64,000 bases of DNA from Methylophaga sp. OBS1 (GTDB lineage: Bacteria > Pseudomonadota > Gammaproteobacteria > Nitrosococcales > Methylophagaceae): positions 310,001 to 374,000 of the forward strand of contig NZ_JAPDMS010000003.1 in NCBI RefSeq assembly GCF_026319365.1, in the 5' to 3' direction. Of the stretch, positions 45,607 to 56,010 are shown piece by piece; positions within the stretch are counted from its first letter, which is position 1, and every line of letters starts with the position of its first letter. The notes under the pieces are model-generated. The model was not told the DNA's origin. It did no database searches and was given only the letters and a program-made list of their open reading frames with translations. The position numbers were made by a program, and so were the translations under genes.

Positions 45607-47708
45607 CACACATTGCCGAAATCGAGTTTATGCGCGAACCAGCGGTTAACCAGTGCCTCCGCATGCTCTGGCGCGTCTTTGAGTATCGCTCTGGCCGCCC
45701 GGTCCATCACGGCCAGCAGGTCCTGATCCTCGATTAAGTCAGCAACCCGGAATTGTGGCAGCCCGGTCTGGCGGGTACCAAGCACTTCGCCGGGACCACG
45801 GATTTCAAGATCACGCTGGGCAATCACAAACCCATCATTGGTCTCACGTAAACATTTCAGTCTAGCCTGACCATTTTCGGATAAAGGCGGATGGTACATC
45901 AACACACAATGACTCTCGATCTGGCCTCGCCCCACCCGACCGCGCAACTGGTGCAACTGCGCCAGACCCAGTCGTTCAGCATTTTCAATCACCATCAGAC
46001 TGGCATTGGGCACATCGACACCGACTTCGATGACCGTGGTCGCCACCAGCATATCCAAAGCACCGGTTTTGAAAGCATTCATCACGGTATCTTTATCCAC
46101 CGTTTTCATCCGACCATGCACCAGACCGATTTTGAGGTCCGGCAGGCTGTCCTGCAATAGGGTGGCTGTGTCTTCTGCCGCCTGACATTGCAGATGCTCT
46201 GACTCCTCAATCAGCGTGCAGACCCAGTAAACCTGACGCTGCTGCTGACAGGCGGCATGCACCCGGTCGATGACATCCTGTCGACGGTTATCGGGCACGA
46301 CCACGGTGGTAACCGGGGTGCGACCCGGTGGCATTTCATCGATGATCGAAACATTCAAATCGGCATAGGCCGTCATTGCCAGCGTGCGTGGAATCGGTGT
46401 CGCTGTCATCACCAACTGATGCGGCATCGAGTTCACATCGCGACCCTTGTCCCTCAAGGCCAGACGTTGATGTACGCCAAAGCGGTGCTGCTCATCGATA
46501 ATCACCAGACCCAGGTTATTGAATACCACTTCATCCTGAAACAGGGCATGGGTGCCGACCGCCACTTTAATCTCGCCAGACTCCAGTTCAGCCAGGACCT
46601 GTTTGCGTTGTGAGGCGGTCTGTTTACCGGCACACCAGCCGACCTGAATGCCCAGTGGGGTCAGCCAGTTGGCAAAGGTACGGTAATGCTGTTCAGCCAG
46701 TAACTCTGTGGGCGCCATCATCACCGCCTGACAGCCGGCAGAGACCGCTTCAATCGCCGCCAGCGCCGCGACCACCGTCTTACCTGAACCGACATCGCCC
46801 TGCACCAGCCGCTGCATCGGATGCGGCTCGGCCATATCCTGCAGGATCTCATCAATGACGCTTTGCTGCGCGCCGGTCAATGGAAACGGCAAAGCGCTGA
46901 GTAATTGCTGACGATACTGCTTATCCCCTCTCAGGATGGGCGCGGTGTGATGCTGGGTCTGGGCACGTAGTTTTTTCATTGTGAGTTGCTGTGCCAGTAA
47001 TTCTTCATAAGCCAGCCGTTTCTGAGCCGGGTGTTTACGTTCCAATAACTCGTCGACAGCCGCGTCCGGTGGCGGCTGATGCACATATTTCAGCGCATCG
47101 ACCAATGAAAAGTCGGCTGCCTGGTGCAGTCTGGAAGAAACAGGCAGCAGCTCTGGCATTGAGTCCTGATCCAAAATCGCCAACGCCTGTTTCATCAATT
47201 TACGCAGGGACAGTTGATGCAGCCCTTCCGTGGTGGGATAAACCGGGGTCAGTTCGTTATCGACCGGCACAATGCCCTCTGCGGCGATAAGCTGATATTC
47301 AGGGTGGACCATCTCCAGAGAGGACGGGCCATTTCGGACCTCGGCAAAACAGCGGATCCGGCGACCTTTGGCGAGCTGTTCCTGCTGAGCTTTGGAAAAG
47401 TGGAAAAAGCGCAGTACCACCGCGCCGGTGCCATCAGAGATATGGCATAAGAGCGATCGGCGGCGGCCGAACTTGACCTGGGACAACTGGATAGTACCTT
47501 CTATCAGCACTTCCTGCCCTGGCCTCAATGCCCCCAGCGGCATCAGCCGGGTACGATCCTGATAACGCAGGGGTAAATGGAATAGCAGATCCTGAACCTG
47601 CTCAATGCCGATTTTACTGAGGCGCTCGGCGACTTTGCCGCCGACGCCTTTCAATGAGGTAACCGGCTGTGATAACCATTCACCCGCCATCACAGCCGTT
47701 GATTCCAT
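45606..47708 (-). CDS. recG: ATP-dependent DNA helicase RecG
   Basis: Branch-migrating helicase that remodels stalled forks and Holliday junctions. N-terminal wedge/OB domain (SLKGVGGKVAERLSKIGI, LPLRYQDRT), then Walker A GDVGSGKTVVAALAA, DEQHRFG box, TATPIPRTLAM, and QLRGRVGRG motif VI. It has 700 residues (E. coli 693). It sits 11 bases after ridA. Confidence 0.96.
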   Translation of the reverse strand: MESTAVMAGEWLSQPVTSLKGVGGKVAERLSKIGIEQVQDLLFHLPLRYQDRTRLMPLGALRPGQEVLIEGTIQLSQVKFGRRRSLLCHISDGTGAVVLRFFHFSKAQQEQLAKGRRIRCFAEVRNGPSSLEMVHPEYQLIAAEGIVPVDNELTPVYPTTEGLHQLSLRKLMKQALAILDQDSMPELLPVSSRLHQAADFSLVDALKYVHQPPPDAAVDELLERKHPAQKRLAYEELLAQQLTMKKLRAQTQHHTAPILRGDKQYRQQLLSALPFPLTGAQQSVIDEILQDMAEPHPMQRLVQGDVGSGKTVVAALAAIEAVSAGCQAVMMAPTELLAEQHYRTFANWLTPLGIQVGWCAGKQTASQRKQVLAELESGEIKVAVGTHALFQDEVVFNNLGLVIIDEQHRFGVHQRLALRDKGRDVNSMPHQLVMTATPIPRTLAMTAYADLNVSIIDEMPPGRTPVTTVVVPDNRRQDVIDRVHAACQQQRQVYWVCTLIEESEHLQCQAAEDTATLLQDSLPDLKIGLVHGRMKTVDKDTVMNAFKTGALDMLVATTVIEVGVDVPNASLMVIENAERLGLAQLHQLRGRVGRGQIESHCVLMYHPPLSENGQARLKCLRETNDGFVIAQRDLEIRGPGEVLGTRQTGLPQFRVADLIEDQDLLAVMDRAARAILKDAPEHAEALVNRWFAHKLDFGNV

Positions 47709-47719
47709 GACTGATTGGT

Positions 47720-48106
47720 TTATGCGCCCAGGTGCAGCACCGCGTCCATTTCAACCGGCACATCCTTGGGCAGAGAAGCGACACCAATCGCGGCACGCGC
47801 CGGATACGGCTGTTCAAAATACTCAGTCATGATCTCGTTGACCGTACCGAAATGGCTGAGATCGGTCAGAAAAATATTCAATTTGACTACATCCTGCAAA
47901 CTGCCACCAGCGGCTTTGGCAACAGCAGAAAGATTGTCGAACACACGACGTACCTGGGCAGAAAAATCACCATCCAGCACCGTCATCGTTTCCGGTACCA
48001 GCGGAATCTGGCCAGACAGATAGACAATATCGCCAACCTTGACTGCCTGTGAGTATGGACCGATAGCTTCAGGCGCATCAGCGGTATGAATAATTTCGCG
48101 GGTCAT
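47720..48106 (-). CDS. ridA: RidA family enamine/imine deaminase
   Basis: Hydrolyses reactive enamines such as 2-aminoacrylate made by PLP enzymes. [19 protein letters not shown] and the C-terminal [23 protein letters not shown] with the catalytic Arg are typical. It has 128 residues from the ATG at 48106, which has GGAGA at proper distance; the ATG at 48118 is less likely. Its place after spoT is common in gammaproteobacteria. Confidence 0.94.
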   Translation of the reverse strand: MTREIIHTADAPEAIGPYSQAVKVGDIVYLSGQIPLVPETMTVLDGDFSAQVRRVFDNLSAVAKAAGGSLQDVVKLNIFLTDLSHFGTVNEIMTEYFEQPYPARAAIGVASLPKDVPVEMDAVLHLGA

Positions 48107-48142
48107 TGAGTTCTCCATTTAAAGCCGCCTGCGCGGCATCAA

Positions 48143-50299
48143 TTAATTAATACGGGAAATTCTCTCCACCATATCGAGCAGACGCAGACGACGAATCACG
48201 CGTGCCAAGTGCTGACGGCTCTGCACCTCAATAGTGAGCCTGAGATCGGAATAGCCGCCGTCACGCTCATCCACGACCACATTGTCGATATTGGAGTCGG
48301 CCTCAGACACCACGGCTGCCACCGTTGCCAGCACACCACGCTGATTTTTGACATGAACCATAATATCAACCGGAAATTCACGATCGACATCCGGCGCCCA
48401 GGTAACATCCAGCCATTTCTCGTTCTGTACACGAAGGTGGGAAGTATTCTTACAACTACGCTGGTGAATGATAATGCCACGGCCGGTGCTGACATAACCA
48501 TGAATCGGATCGCCTGGAATCGGATGACAACAACGGCCAAAACTGACTACCATGCCTTCAGTTCCGGCGATCATCAGTGCCTGCGGCTCTTTGTTCGGCG
48601 TCGATTCATTGACCAGTTTCTGGGCAATTAACAGGGCTGAATGGTTACCCAGACCAATATCCTCCAGCAAATCATCGAACTGTCTGAGTTCAAACTCGTT
48701 GACCAGTTCATTGATCCGTTCTGCCGGAATATCATCCAGATGCGTCGAAAAAGCCGTCAGATGTTTGTTGAGCAAGCGCCGTCCCAGCAGCGTCGCTTCT
48801 TCAGTTTGCAGATGACGCAAATAGTGACGGATGCTGGTACGCGCCTTGGCTGTCACGACAAAGTTGAGCCAGGCCGGATTCGGATGCGAATTGGGAGAGG
48901 TAATGATTTCGACCGACTCACCGGTTTCCAGTTGTGTGCTGAGCGGCACCAGATGCCGGCCGACACGGGCAGCGACACAGTTGTTACCGACATCGGTATG
49001 CACTGCGTAGGCAAAATCGACGGCAGTGGCGCCGCGCGGCAGGGTCAGGATTTCGCCTTTTGGCGTAGAAACGTAAATTTCATCCGGGAACAAATCGATG
49101 CGCAGGTTTTCCAGGAACTCCATCGAGTCACCGGAGCCTTTCTGCATCTCCAGAATGCCTTGCAGCCATTGGCGCGCCTTGCGGTGGGCCAGATTATCGC
49201 CTCCGGATTCACCGGTTTTATATAACCAATGGGCGGCGACACCGGCTTCCGCCATGTGATCCATATCGCGGGAGCGGATCTGTACCTCTATCGGCACACC
49301 ATAAGGACCGAATAAAACGGTATGCAGCGATTGGTATCCATTGGCCTTGGGAATCGCAATGTAATCTTTAAACTTACCCTGCACCGGTTTGTAGAGGTTA
49401 TGTACTACACCCAGCATCCGGTAGCAGGCATCAACATCATCGACAATGATGCGGAAGGCATAGACATCCATGACTTCGGAAAACGACAGCTGCTTGCTGG
49501 ACATTTTCTTGTAGAGGCTATAAAGGTTCTTTTCACGCCCCTGAATATCAGCACTCAGCCCTTCCTGTTCCATCCGGTTGAGAATAGAGGCCGTAATCTG
49601 ACTGACAATTTCCTTGCGATTACCGCGTGCCTTTCTGACCGCATCCTGTAACACCCGGTAACGAATCGGATACAACACGTGGAAGCCCAGATCTTCCAGC
49701 TCACAACGCATCAGGTTCATCCCCAGACGCTGGGCAATCGGCGCGTAGATATCCAGCGTTTCATGGGCGATACGACGGCGTTTCTCCGGTCGCAGATGGC
49801 CGAGCGTACGCATGTTGTGCAGGCGATCAGCCAGCTTGACGATGATGACACGGATATCACGTGACATCGCCAGTAACATCTTGCGCAGGTTTTCCGCCTG
49901 CGCATGTTTGGTGGTTTCAAAAGCGGCCTTGGCCAGTTTGGTGACACCTTCCACCAGTTCAGCCACTTCTTCACCGAACTCAGCCGCGAGATCATCGCGG
50001 CTCAGCGCCGTGTCTTCAATCACATCATGCAGCAACCCGGCCATGATGCATTCATAATCCATATGCATCATCGCCAGCACATGGGCTACCGCCAACGGGT
50101 GTGTAATGTAGCGTTCGCCGCTGCGGCGGGTCTGGCCTTCATGTGCATTATCCGCAAAATGATAGGCACGCCGAATCGCATCCACCTGTCTGGCATCCAG
50201 ATAATTGGATGTCGCAAAACACAGATCGTCAATCGTGAGCTTTGGCTCAGACTCCTGGATGAAATCCAGTTCGGAGGCGACTGAAGGCTTGGCGCTCAC
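48143..50299 (-). CDS. spoT: Bifunctional (p)ppGpp synthetase/hydrolase SpoT
   Basis: Makes and degrades the stringent alarmone. Domains in order: HD hydrolase with MAGLLHDVIEDT (active HD pair), synthetase with KDYIAIPKANGYQSLHT and IEVQIRS, TGS (TPKGEILTLPRGATAVDFAYAVH), helical part, and C-terminal ACT. The intact HD motif marks SpoT rather than RelA. It has 718 residues; it lies 3 bases after rpoZ, the standard order. Confidence 0.96.
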   Translation of the reverse strand: MSAKPSVASELDFIQESEPKLTIDDLCFATSNYLDARQVDAIRRAYHFADNAHEGQTRRSGERYITHPLAVAHVLAMMHMDYECIMAGLLHDVIEDTALSRDDLAAEFGEEVAELVEGVTKLAKAAFETTKHAQAENLRKMLLAMSRDIRVIIVKLADRLHNMRTLGHLRPEKRRRIAHETLDIYAPIAQRLGMNLMRCELEDLGFHVLYPIRYRVLQDAVRKARGNRKEIVSQITASILNRMEQEGLSADIQGREKNLYSLYKKMSSKQLSFSEVMDVYAFRIIVDDVDACYRMLGVVHNLYKPVQGKFKDYIAIPKANGYQSLHTVLFGPYGVPIEVQIRSRDMDHMAEAGVAAHWLYKTGESGGDNLAHRKARQWLQGILEMQKGSGDSMEFLENLRIDLFPDEIYVSTPKGEILTLPRGATAVDFAYAVHTDVGNNCVAARVGRHLVPLSTQLETGESVEIITSPNSHPNPAWLNFVVTAKARTSIRHYLRHLQTEEATLLGRRLLNKHLTAFSTHLDDIPAERINELVNEFELRQFDDLLEDIGLGNHSALLIAQKLVNESTPNKEPQALMIAGTEGMVVSFGRCCHPIPGDPIHGYVSTGRGIIIHQRSCKNTSHLRVQNEKWLDVTWAPDVDREFPVDIMVHVKNQRGVLATVAAVVSEADSNIDNVVVDERDGGYSDLRLTIEVQSRQHLARVIRRLRLLDMVERISRIN

Positions 50300-50302
50300 G
50301 GC

Positions 50303-50563
50303 TTATTCTTGGCTTTGCAGCTCTTCATCAGCCACGATGCTTTCTTCAGCATGCTGGCGGGCACTGGTTTTGGTCAGGATATCGGGGCCGACCAGACCTT
50401 CTGCGATTTCACGCAACGCCAGTACCGTTGGTTTGTCGTTATCAACATCAACCATCGGGTCGTCACCCAGTGCGATCTCGCGCGCGCGTTTGGCAGCGAC
50501 CAAAACCAGTTGGAAGCGGTTATCAACATTTTCTAAACAATCTTCTACAGTAGTGCGAGCCAT
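50303..50563 (-). CDS. rpoZ: RNA polymerase omega subunit
   Basis: Small subunit helping assembly of beta-prime. It has 86 residues: [20 protein letters not shown] then [10 protein letters not shown] and [13 protein letters not shown]. The order gmk-rpoZ-spoT is the conserved one, and omega is also part of the ppGpp binding site on polymerase. Confidence 0.97.
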   Translation of the reverse strand: MARTTVEDCLENVDNRFQLVLVAAKRAREIALGDDPMVDVDNDKPTVLALREIAEGLVGPDILTKTSARQHAEESIVADEELQSQE

Positions 50564-50625
50564 CTGTGTTTTCCCGTGAGTTAAAAGAAGTAATTCTACG
50601 TAATATCAGCGTTTTAAGCTAGGTA

Positions 50626-50642
50626 AATGGCTTTACGCCATT
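50626..50642 (-). repeat. Small hairpin between gmk and rpoZ
   Basis: AATGGC-GTAAA-GCCATT on the minus strand, without a T run. It could be a processing or mild pausing site in the gmk-rpoZ transcript. Confidence 0.35.
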
Positions 50643-50659
50643 ATCGTTAATGCGACGTA

Positions 50660-51271
50660 TCAGCCCAGTAATTCGCTGATCAAGCCGGCCTGTTTCTGCT
50701 TTTGCATGGACAGTGTATGTCGTTTGGCCATGATGATCGCGGTCAGACTGTCCAGCGCCTGGCTGAAATCATCATTGACAATGAGATAGTCGAATTCGAC
50801 GTAATGGGAAATCTCGTTTTCGGCATCCCGCATGCGGCGCGCGATAATCTCTTCATTATCCTGACCGCGATTGCGTAAACGTTGTTCCAGTGTGGTTTTC
50901 GACGGCGGCAGAATAAAAATGCCTGTGGCATCTTTCAGATTATTGCGAACCTGCTGCGCGCCCTGCCAGTCGATTTCCAGGATGACATCCAGTCCCTGCG
51001 CCAGCATCTCCTGTACCGCCACAGAGGAAGTGCCGTAGCTGTTGTCAAACACGGTGGCGGACTCAAGAAAATCACCTTTGTCACGCATATCGGCAAAGGT
51101 TTCCTGACTCACAAAGTGATAATCGCGGCCATCAACCTCACCTTCGCGCGGCGGCCGCGTAGTATGAGACACGGACAAACGAATATCATCGTGACGAGCG
51201 ACCAGCGCATTCACCAAACTGGTTTTTCCTGCACCTGACGGAGCGGCGACGATAAATAAACTTCCTATCAT
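50660..51271 (-). CDS. gmk: Guanylate kinase
   Basis: Phosphorylates GMP to GDP. P-loop IVAAPSGAGKTSLV at the N-terminus, SHTTRPPREGEVDGRDYHFV for GMP binding, and EIDWQGAQQVR. The ATG at 51271 (MIGSLFIV) is chosen because it fits the family start and has AGGG upstream; the frame is open to 51292. It has 203 residues, near the usual 205. Confidence 0.96.
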   Translation of the reverse strand: MIGSLFIVAAPSGAGKTSLVNALVARHDDIRLSVSHTTRPPREGEVDGRDYHFVSQETFADMRDKGDFLESATVFDNSYGTSSVAVQEMLAQGLDVILEIDWQGAQQVRNNLKDATGIFILPPSKTTLEQRLRNRGQDNEEIIARRMRDAENEISHYVEFDYLIVNDDFSQALDSLTAIIMAKRHTLSMQKQKQAGLISELLG

Positions 51272-51529
51272 GCAAGCAGACCCTGGACTCAACTGTTTTA
51301 CCGGCAGGCTGCCGGTGACAATTCAAGCTGACATTATACTGATGCTGACTCATTCTGCAGTGAATTGCTCCCCAATTGCGTGAGAGGCTAATCACCATCA
51401 GTCAGATCAATTTGCCTTCATCAGCGTTTGAGGGTAAACGGCGTATGCTCAACACCATAGCACTCATTGCTTTTATAGCAGATATTCTGGCTATAAGAAT
51501 GAAGTCATTCAAAGGCTTGCTGACCGCCT

Positions 51530-52396
51530 TTATTCGATATTCTGAATCTGTTCGCGCATCTGTTCGATAAGGACTTTCAGATCGACCGAAAAACGGGTGG
51601 TATCAGTATCGATTGATTTTGAGCCCAGCGTGTTGGCTTCACGATTCAGTTCCTGCATCAGAAAGTCCAGGCGGCGACCAATCGGCTCATCGCGCTGTAA
51701 CACTGATTCTACTTCCCTGACATGGTTTTGAAGGCGATCCAGTTCTTCGGCAACATCGCTTTTCTGCGCCAGTAAGACCATTTCCTGTTCCAGCCTTTCC
51801 GGCTCCAGATTCACGGCCAGGTCCTGTACTCTTTCCCGTAATTTCTGACGCTGTGTCTGCAGGATTTCCGGCATGCGTGCGCGAACCGCTTCAGCAATCT
51901 GGTGGATTTGCTGGCAACGCTGTTCAATCATATTCTGCAGGGCCGCCCCCTCACGCTCACGGGTGTCGACAAGATCAATCAAGGCTTTTTGCAGTGAGGC
52001 CATCACCCGCTCGCTGAGGGCCTCCTGATCGAGGCTTGGGGATTCAATCACACCCGGCCATTGCATGACTTTCATCAAATCCAGTGCTGCGGCATTCTCA
52101 CTGAGCGCAGCCAACTGCTGATAACGGCTGATCACACGCTCGGCCAGCGCTTCGTTGATTTCCAGGCTTTCCTGTTGTTGCTCGGGCGATTTGTAGCGCA
52201 ATGTCACTTCCACTTTGCCCCGTCCCAGTGCATCACTGATAAATTTGCGCATCGCCATTTCCAGCGGCCGGAAGCTATCGTCGAGGCGGAACCCCACCTC
52301 GAGATAACGGTGATTCACCGAGCGAATTTCCCAGCTCAGGGTACCCAGGTCTGTTTGCTCCTCATAGCGGGCAAACGCGGTCATGCTTCGTGTCAC
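51530..52396 (-). CDS. yicC: YicC family endoribonuclease
   Basis: A 288-residue YicC protein; the E. coli member is a clamp-like endoribonuclease acting on small RNAs such as RyhB. The family start MTRSMTAFARYEEQ, EIRSVNHRYLEVGFRL, and the C-terminal EPIGRRLDFLMQELNREANTLGSKS are all present. It is divergent from rph, as in many gammaproteobacteria, and may lead the gmk-rpoZ-spoT run, though 258 bases separate it from gmk. Confidence 0.94.
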   Translation of the reverse strand: MTRSMTAFARYEEQTDLGTLSWEIRSVNHRYLEVGFRLDDSFRPLEMAMRKFISDALGRGKVEVTLRYKSPEQQQESLEINEALAERVISRYQQLAALSENAAALDLMKVMQWPGVIESPSLDQEALSERVMASLQKALIDLVDTREREGAALQNMIEQRCQQIHQIAEAVRARMPEILQTQRQKLRERVQDLAVNLEPERLEQEMVLLAQKSDVAEELDRLQNHVREVESVLQRDEPIGRRLDFLMQELNREANTLGSKSIDTDTTRFSVDLKVLIEQMREQIQNIE

Positions 52397-52503
52397 AGAT
52401 TGATTCCAGCGTTAGATAAAACCCTAATCTTACCCAAATCGCTCTGCGGCCGACAGTCACGATCAGTATAATGAGCCAAATTTGATTGGGAGAAATACCG
52501 GTT

Positions 52504-53223
52504 ATGCGTCCAAGTGGTCGTCAAGCGAATGAATTAAGACAAATCAACATCACCCGCAATTACACCAAACATGCCGAGGGCTCGGTGCTGGTCGAATTCG
52601 GTGACACCAAGGTGCTGTGTACCGCTTCTGTTGAAGAGCGCATCCCTCCCTTTCTGCGCGGCACCGGTGAGGGCTGGGTAACCGCTGAGTATGGCATGCT
52701 GCCGCGTTCGACCGGTTCGCGCATGCAGCGGGAAGCGGCCCGCGGCAAACAGGGTGGCCGCACCATGGAGATTCAGCGTCTGATTGGCCGCTCTTTACGT
52801 GCTGCGATTGATCTGAAATCACTGGGTGAACGTACTATTACCATCGACTGTGACGTGATTCAGGCAGATGGTGGCACCCGCACTGCATCCATCACCGGTG
52901 CCTTCGTTGCCCTGCAGGATGCCATTAACTACCTGCTCAAAAACAAGAAGATTAAATCCAGCCCGCTCTACGGACAGGTGGCATCCATTTCGGTTGGTAT
53001 CTTCCAGGGTACACCGGTACTGGACCTGGACTATGCTGAAGACTCTTCTGCCGAAACCGATATGAATGTGGTCATGAATGAAGCCGGGGCGTATATTGAG
53101 TTACAGGGCACCGCTGAGGGTCATGCCTTCCGTGCCGATGAACTGCAATCCATGCTGGAACTGGCCAAAAAAGGGATTGAAGAACTGATGGAAAAACAAC
53201 GGGAAGCACTGGCAGTATCATGA
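52504..53223 (+). CDS. rph: Ribonuclease PH
   Basis: Phosphorolytic 3'-5' exoribonuclease for tRNA 3' ends. [27 protein letters not shown] start, [15 protein letters not shown], and [24 protein letters not shown] active site are visible. It has 239 residues from the ATG at 52504, with GGGAG 11 bases upstream; the frame is open from 52486. It overlaps rdgB by 4 bases. Confidence 0.96.
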   Translation: MRPSGRQANELRQINITRNYTKHAEGSVLVEFGDTKVLCTASVEERIPPFLRGTGEGWVTAEYGMLPRSTGSRMQREAARGKQGGRTMEIQRLIGRSLRAAIDLKSLGERTITIDCDVIQADGGTRTASITGAFVALQDAINYLLKNKKIKSSPLYGQVASISVGIFQGTPVLDLDYAEDSSAETDMNVVMNEAGAYIELQGTAEGHAFRADELQSMLELAKKGIEELMEKQREALAVS

Positions 53224-53825
53224 GCCAAATCGTACTGGCCACCGGGAACCAGGGTAAGCTGCGCGAATTCGTGCAGCTACTGGCCCCGCTCAATATCGAC
53301 GTGGTGACCCAGTCTGAAATGGGCGTCAGCGAAGTGGCCGAAACTGGTCTGAGCTTCGTCGAGAATGCCATTCTCAAAGCCCGTAACGCCTGTGCCCAGA
53401 CCGGACTGCCGGCCATTGCTGATGACTCGGGCCTGGAAGTAGATGCCCTCCTGGGTGCGCCCGGCATCTATTCTTCCCGTTATGCCGGTGAAAATGCCAG
53501 TGACGCTGACAATATTGAGGCTTTACTCACTGCATTGCAGGATGTGCCGGATACAGAACGTCAGGCTCGCTTTCAGTGTGTACTGGTATTTATGCGCCAT
53601 GCCGACGATCCAACACCACTGATTTGTCAGGGGACCTGGCATGGTCAGATCCTGAGTGCCCCGGCCGGTGATGGTGGATTCGGCTATGACCCGGTATTTT
53701 TTGTCGCGGAAACCGATTGCAGCGCGGCTGAACTGAGTGCCCAGCAGAAACATGCGATCAGCCACCGTGGCCAGGCCATGCGTCGGTTTATCGAGGAGTT
53801 TCAGTATGCGAGGCATTTGCCCTGA
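53220..53825 (+). CDS. rdgB: dITP/XTP pyrophosphatase
   Basis: Removes inosine and xanthosine triphosphates from the nucleotide pool. [13 protein letters not shown] start, [24 protein letters not shown], and FGYDPVFFV are diagnostic. It has 201 residues. Coupled to rph by an ATGA overlap. Confidence 0.96.
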   Translation: MSQIVLATGNQGKLREFVQLLAPLNIDVVTQSEMGVSEVAETGLSFVENAILKARNACAQTGLPAIADDSGLEVDALLGAPGIYSSRYAGENASDADNIEALLTALQDVPDTERQARFQCVLVFMRHADDPTPLICQGTWHGQILSAPAGDGGFGYDPVFFVAETDCSAAELSAQQKHAISHRGQAMRRFIEEFQYARHLP

Positions 53826-53836
53826 GGCACACCGGT

Positions 53837-54511
53837 TTGAAAAGCCTGTTCGGTTTGCCCCTGCTGACTTTTCTGTTGGGCCTGCTGTTAGCCGGATGCG
53901 GTCACAAACCTTATCAGGATCAGCCGATTAAACCTATCTGGCTGCAACAGAACGTGCATGAAAGCTGGCAGCTATCACACCGCTATTTTATCGGGTTTCC
54001 CAAACCCGATGCGTTTTCGGTCTGTCATGATTTGAGTTGTCGTAGTGTGACCGATACCCAGCTTTCCAGCAGCGAATGGCAACAGATTCAACAACTTTTC
54101 GCAGACACCAGCGGCTCCCCTGAACAGGAACGAAAACAGATTCAGCAAGCAGTCGCATTGATGGAAAAACTGGTCGGGGAAAAGGTGGGTACCAGTCAGG
54201 ATCTGCCTCAGAATGCGCTGCGCGGCAGTCGCATCGGCCAATTGGATTGCATTGATGAAGCGACCAACACCTCGGTGTATCTGCGCATACTGGAAAACCA
54301 GGGGTTACTGCAGTGGCACCGCACTGCACCGCGCACGTCACGCGGCATTTTTATCGGCCGAGCACCACACAATACGGCCACCATTGTCGATTTGGACACC
54401 GAGATTCGTTATGCCGTCGATGCCTGGTATTTTGATAACGGGGAACCACCCGCCATTGTGCCGCTCACAGCCTGGAAACAAGGCTGGCGGCCGGAATCTG
54501 TTGACGACTGA
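53837..54511 (+). CDS. Lipoprotein of unknown function
   Basis: A 224-residue predicted lipoprotein with a TTG start, GAGG nine bases upstream, and lipobox LLLAGC (Cys about 21). The mature part contains paired Cys (CHDLSCRS, and LDCIDEATN) and CIDEATNTSVYLRILENQGLLQWH, a bacterial-transglutaminase-like pattern seen in hypothetical proteins. Its last base overlaps the hemW start (TGATG). I do not recognise a named function. Confidence 0.78.
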   Translation: MKSLFGLPLLTFLLGLLLAGCGHKPYQDQPIKPIWLQQNVHESWQLSHRYFIGFPKPDAFSVCHDLSCRSVTDTQLSSSEWQQIQQLFADTSGSPEQERKQIQQAVALMEKLVGEKVGTSQDLPQNALRGSRIGQLDCIDEATNTSVYLRILENQGLLQWHRTAPRTSRGIFIGRAPHNTATIVDLDTEIRYAVDAWYFDNGEPPAIVPLTAWKQGWRPESVDD

Positions 54512-55671
54512 TGTTTAATTTTACTGCCCTGCCACCGCTGAGCCTTTATATCCACGTGCCCTGGTGTGTTCGTAAATGCCCTTACTGCGACTTTAACTCG
54601 CATAAGAGTCCACAGGAGATTCCGGAGCAGGCTTATGTCGATGCACTGATCCGCGATCTGGAACAGGAAGTCCCGCTGATCTGGGGCCGCTCTGTGCAAA
54701 GCATTTTTATTGGTGGCGGCACCCCCAGCCTGCTGTCGGCAGAGGCTTATGACCGTCTGTTCTCGGCCATTCGTGCCCTACTGCCTCTACAGCACAATGC
54801 TGAAATCACACTGGAAGCCAACCCGGGTACGGTCGAAGCCGGCCGCTTTGAGGCCTATCGAAATATCGGCATCAACCGGCTTTCCATCGGCATCCAGAGT
54901 TTTGATAATGAGGCACTGAAAGCCCTGGGCCGGATTCATGACAGTCAGCAGGCCATCGCTGCAGTGGAAACTGCTCGCCAGGCCGGCTTTGATAATTTTA
55001 ATCTGGATCTGATGTTCGGTTTACCGGGTCAGGATGAAGCTAAAGCCCGTCATGACGTCGAAACCGCCATTGCACTCAACCCGGCTCATATTTCCTATTA
55101 CCAGTTGACCATCGAGCCCAACACCCTGTTTTACAGCCAGCCGCCGGTATTACCGGAAGATGATCCGATTTATGACTGGCAATTAGCCAACCAAGCCAGA
55201 CTGGCTGCAGCCGGTTACCAGCAATATGAAACCTCAGCTTATGCCCGTAAAGGCAAACAATGCCGGCATAACCTCAATTATTGGCAATTCGGCGACTATA
55301 TCGGGATTGGCGCCGGTGCCCACGGCAAAATAAGCAGTGCTTCACCGCAGCAGATTGAGCGCCGGGTCAAACAGAAACAGCCACAGACCTATCTGGATAC
55401 CGCCGGCAGCGACAACTGTCTGCTGGAACGAAGCTGGGTCGATGAAAAAGAAGTCGGCTTTGAGTTTATGCTCAATGCCATGCGCCTGCTCGATGGTGTG
55501 CCCACCCCTTTATTCCAGCAACACACCGGGGTGCCCATATCACTCATCAAAAAACCCCTCGCCGAAGCAGAACAGCTGGGCCTGATTGAGCACGACATCC
55601 ATCGCCTTCGCCCCACAGAAAAAGGACAGCGTTATCTCAATACGCTGATTGAGCAATTTCTGGGCGCGTAG
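54511..55671 (+). CDS. hemW: Radical-SAM heme chaperone HemW
   Basis: Heme chaperone related to HemN. The cluster motif is CVRKCPYCDFNSH (CX3CX2C), followed by IFIGGGTPSLL, ITLEANPGTVE and NRLSIGIQSFD. It has 386 residues and lacks the N-terminal extension of coproporphyrinogen oxidase HemN, and the position after rdgB is the conserved place of hemW (yggW). Confidence 0.95.
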   Translation: MFNFTALPPLSLYIHVPWCVRKCPYCDFNSHKSPQEIPEQAYVDALIRDLEQEVPLIWGRSVQSIFIGGGTPSLLSAEAYDRLFSAIRALLPLQHNAEITLEANPGTVEAGRFEAYRNIGINRLSIGIQSFDNEALKALGRIHDSQQAIAAVETARQAGFDNFNLDLMFGLPGQDEAKARHDVETAIALNPAHISYYQLTIEPNTLFYSQPPVLPEDDPIYDWQLANQARLAAAGYQQYETSAYARKGKQCRHNLNYWQFGDYIGIGAGAHGKISSASPQQIERRVKQKQPQTYLDTAGSDNCLLERSWVDEKEVGFEFMLNAMRLLDGVPTPLFQQHTGVPISLIKKPLAEAEQLGLIEHDIHRLRPTEKGQRYLNTLIEQFLGA

Positions 55672-55704
55672 TATTCTGTTGATAATCACCCAAGGAGTCT
55701 ATTG

Positions 55705-56004
55705 ATGCGGAACATCAGCCTAATGCTAGCAGCGTTTTTTCTGAGTTTGACGGCGTCGGTTCAGGCAGAAGTTATTTCCATCGCCGACCCGCGTTATGAC
55801 GTGCCTAACAGCGATGCTGGTGTCATGCGGCCGACTCAGGGCATGAATATGACCCAGGTTGAGCAGAAATTCGGCACACCCGGCACTAAAATGCCGGCAG
55901 TCGGAGAGCCTCCTATCAGCCGCTGGATTTACAGTGAATTCGAAGTCTTTTTTGAATACGACAAGGTGATTCACTCCGTCGTCAAACGCACCGAACAACC
56001 TTAA
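55705..56004 (+). CDS. Small secreted protein, BamE/OmlA-like motif
   Basis: A 99-residue exported protein. The signal peptide ends near VQA (about residue 21). The mature chain has RPTQGMNMTQVEQKFGTP, which resembles the helix-G-x-P motif of the SmpA/BamE fold, then ISRWIYSEFEVFFEYDKVIHSVV. GGAG lies upstream of the ATG. It is too short and lacks a lipobox for true BamE. Role unknown. Confidence 0.75.
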   Translation: MRNISLMLAAFFLSLTASVQAEVISIADPRYDVPNSDAGVMRPTQGMNMTQVEQKFGTPGTKMPAVGEPPISRWIYSEFEVFFEYDKVIHSVVKRTEQP

Positions 56005-56010
56005 ACCATC

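Noticed and set aside
51376..51570. 64-residue plus-strand ORF between gmk and yicC
   Set aside because: It overlaps the yicC end in antisense, has no good ribosome site, and lies in the upstream region of gmk.
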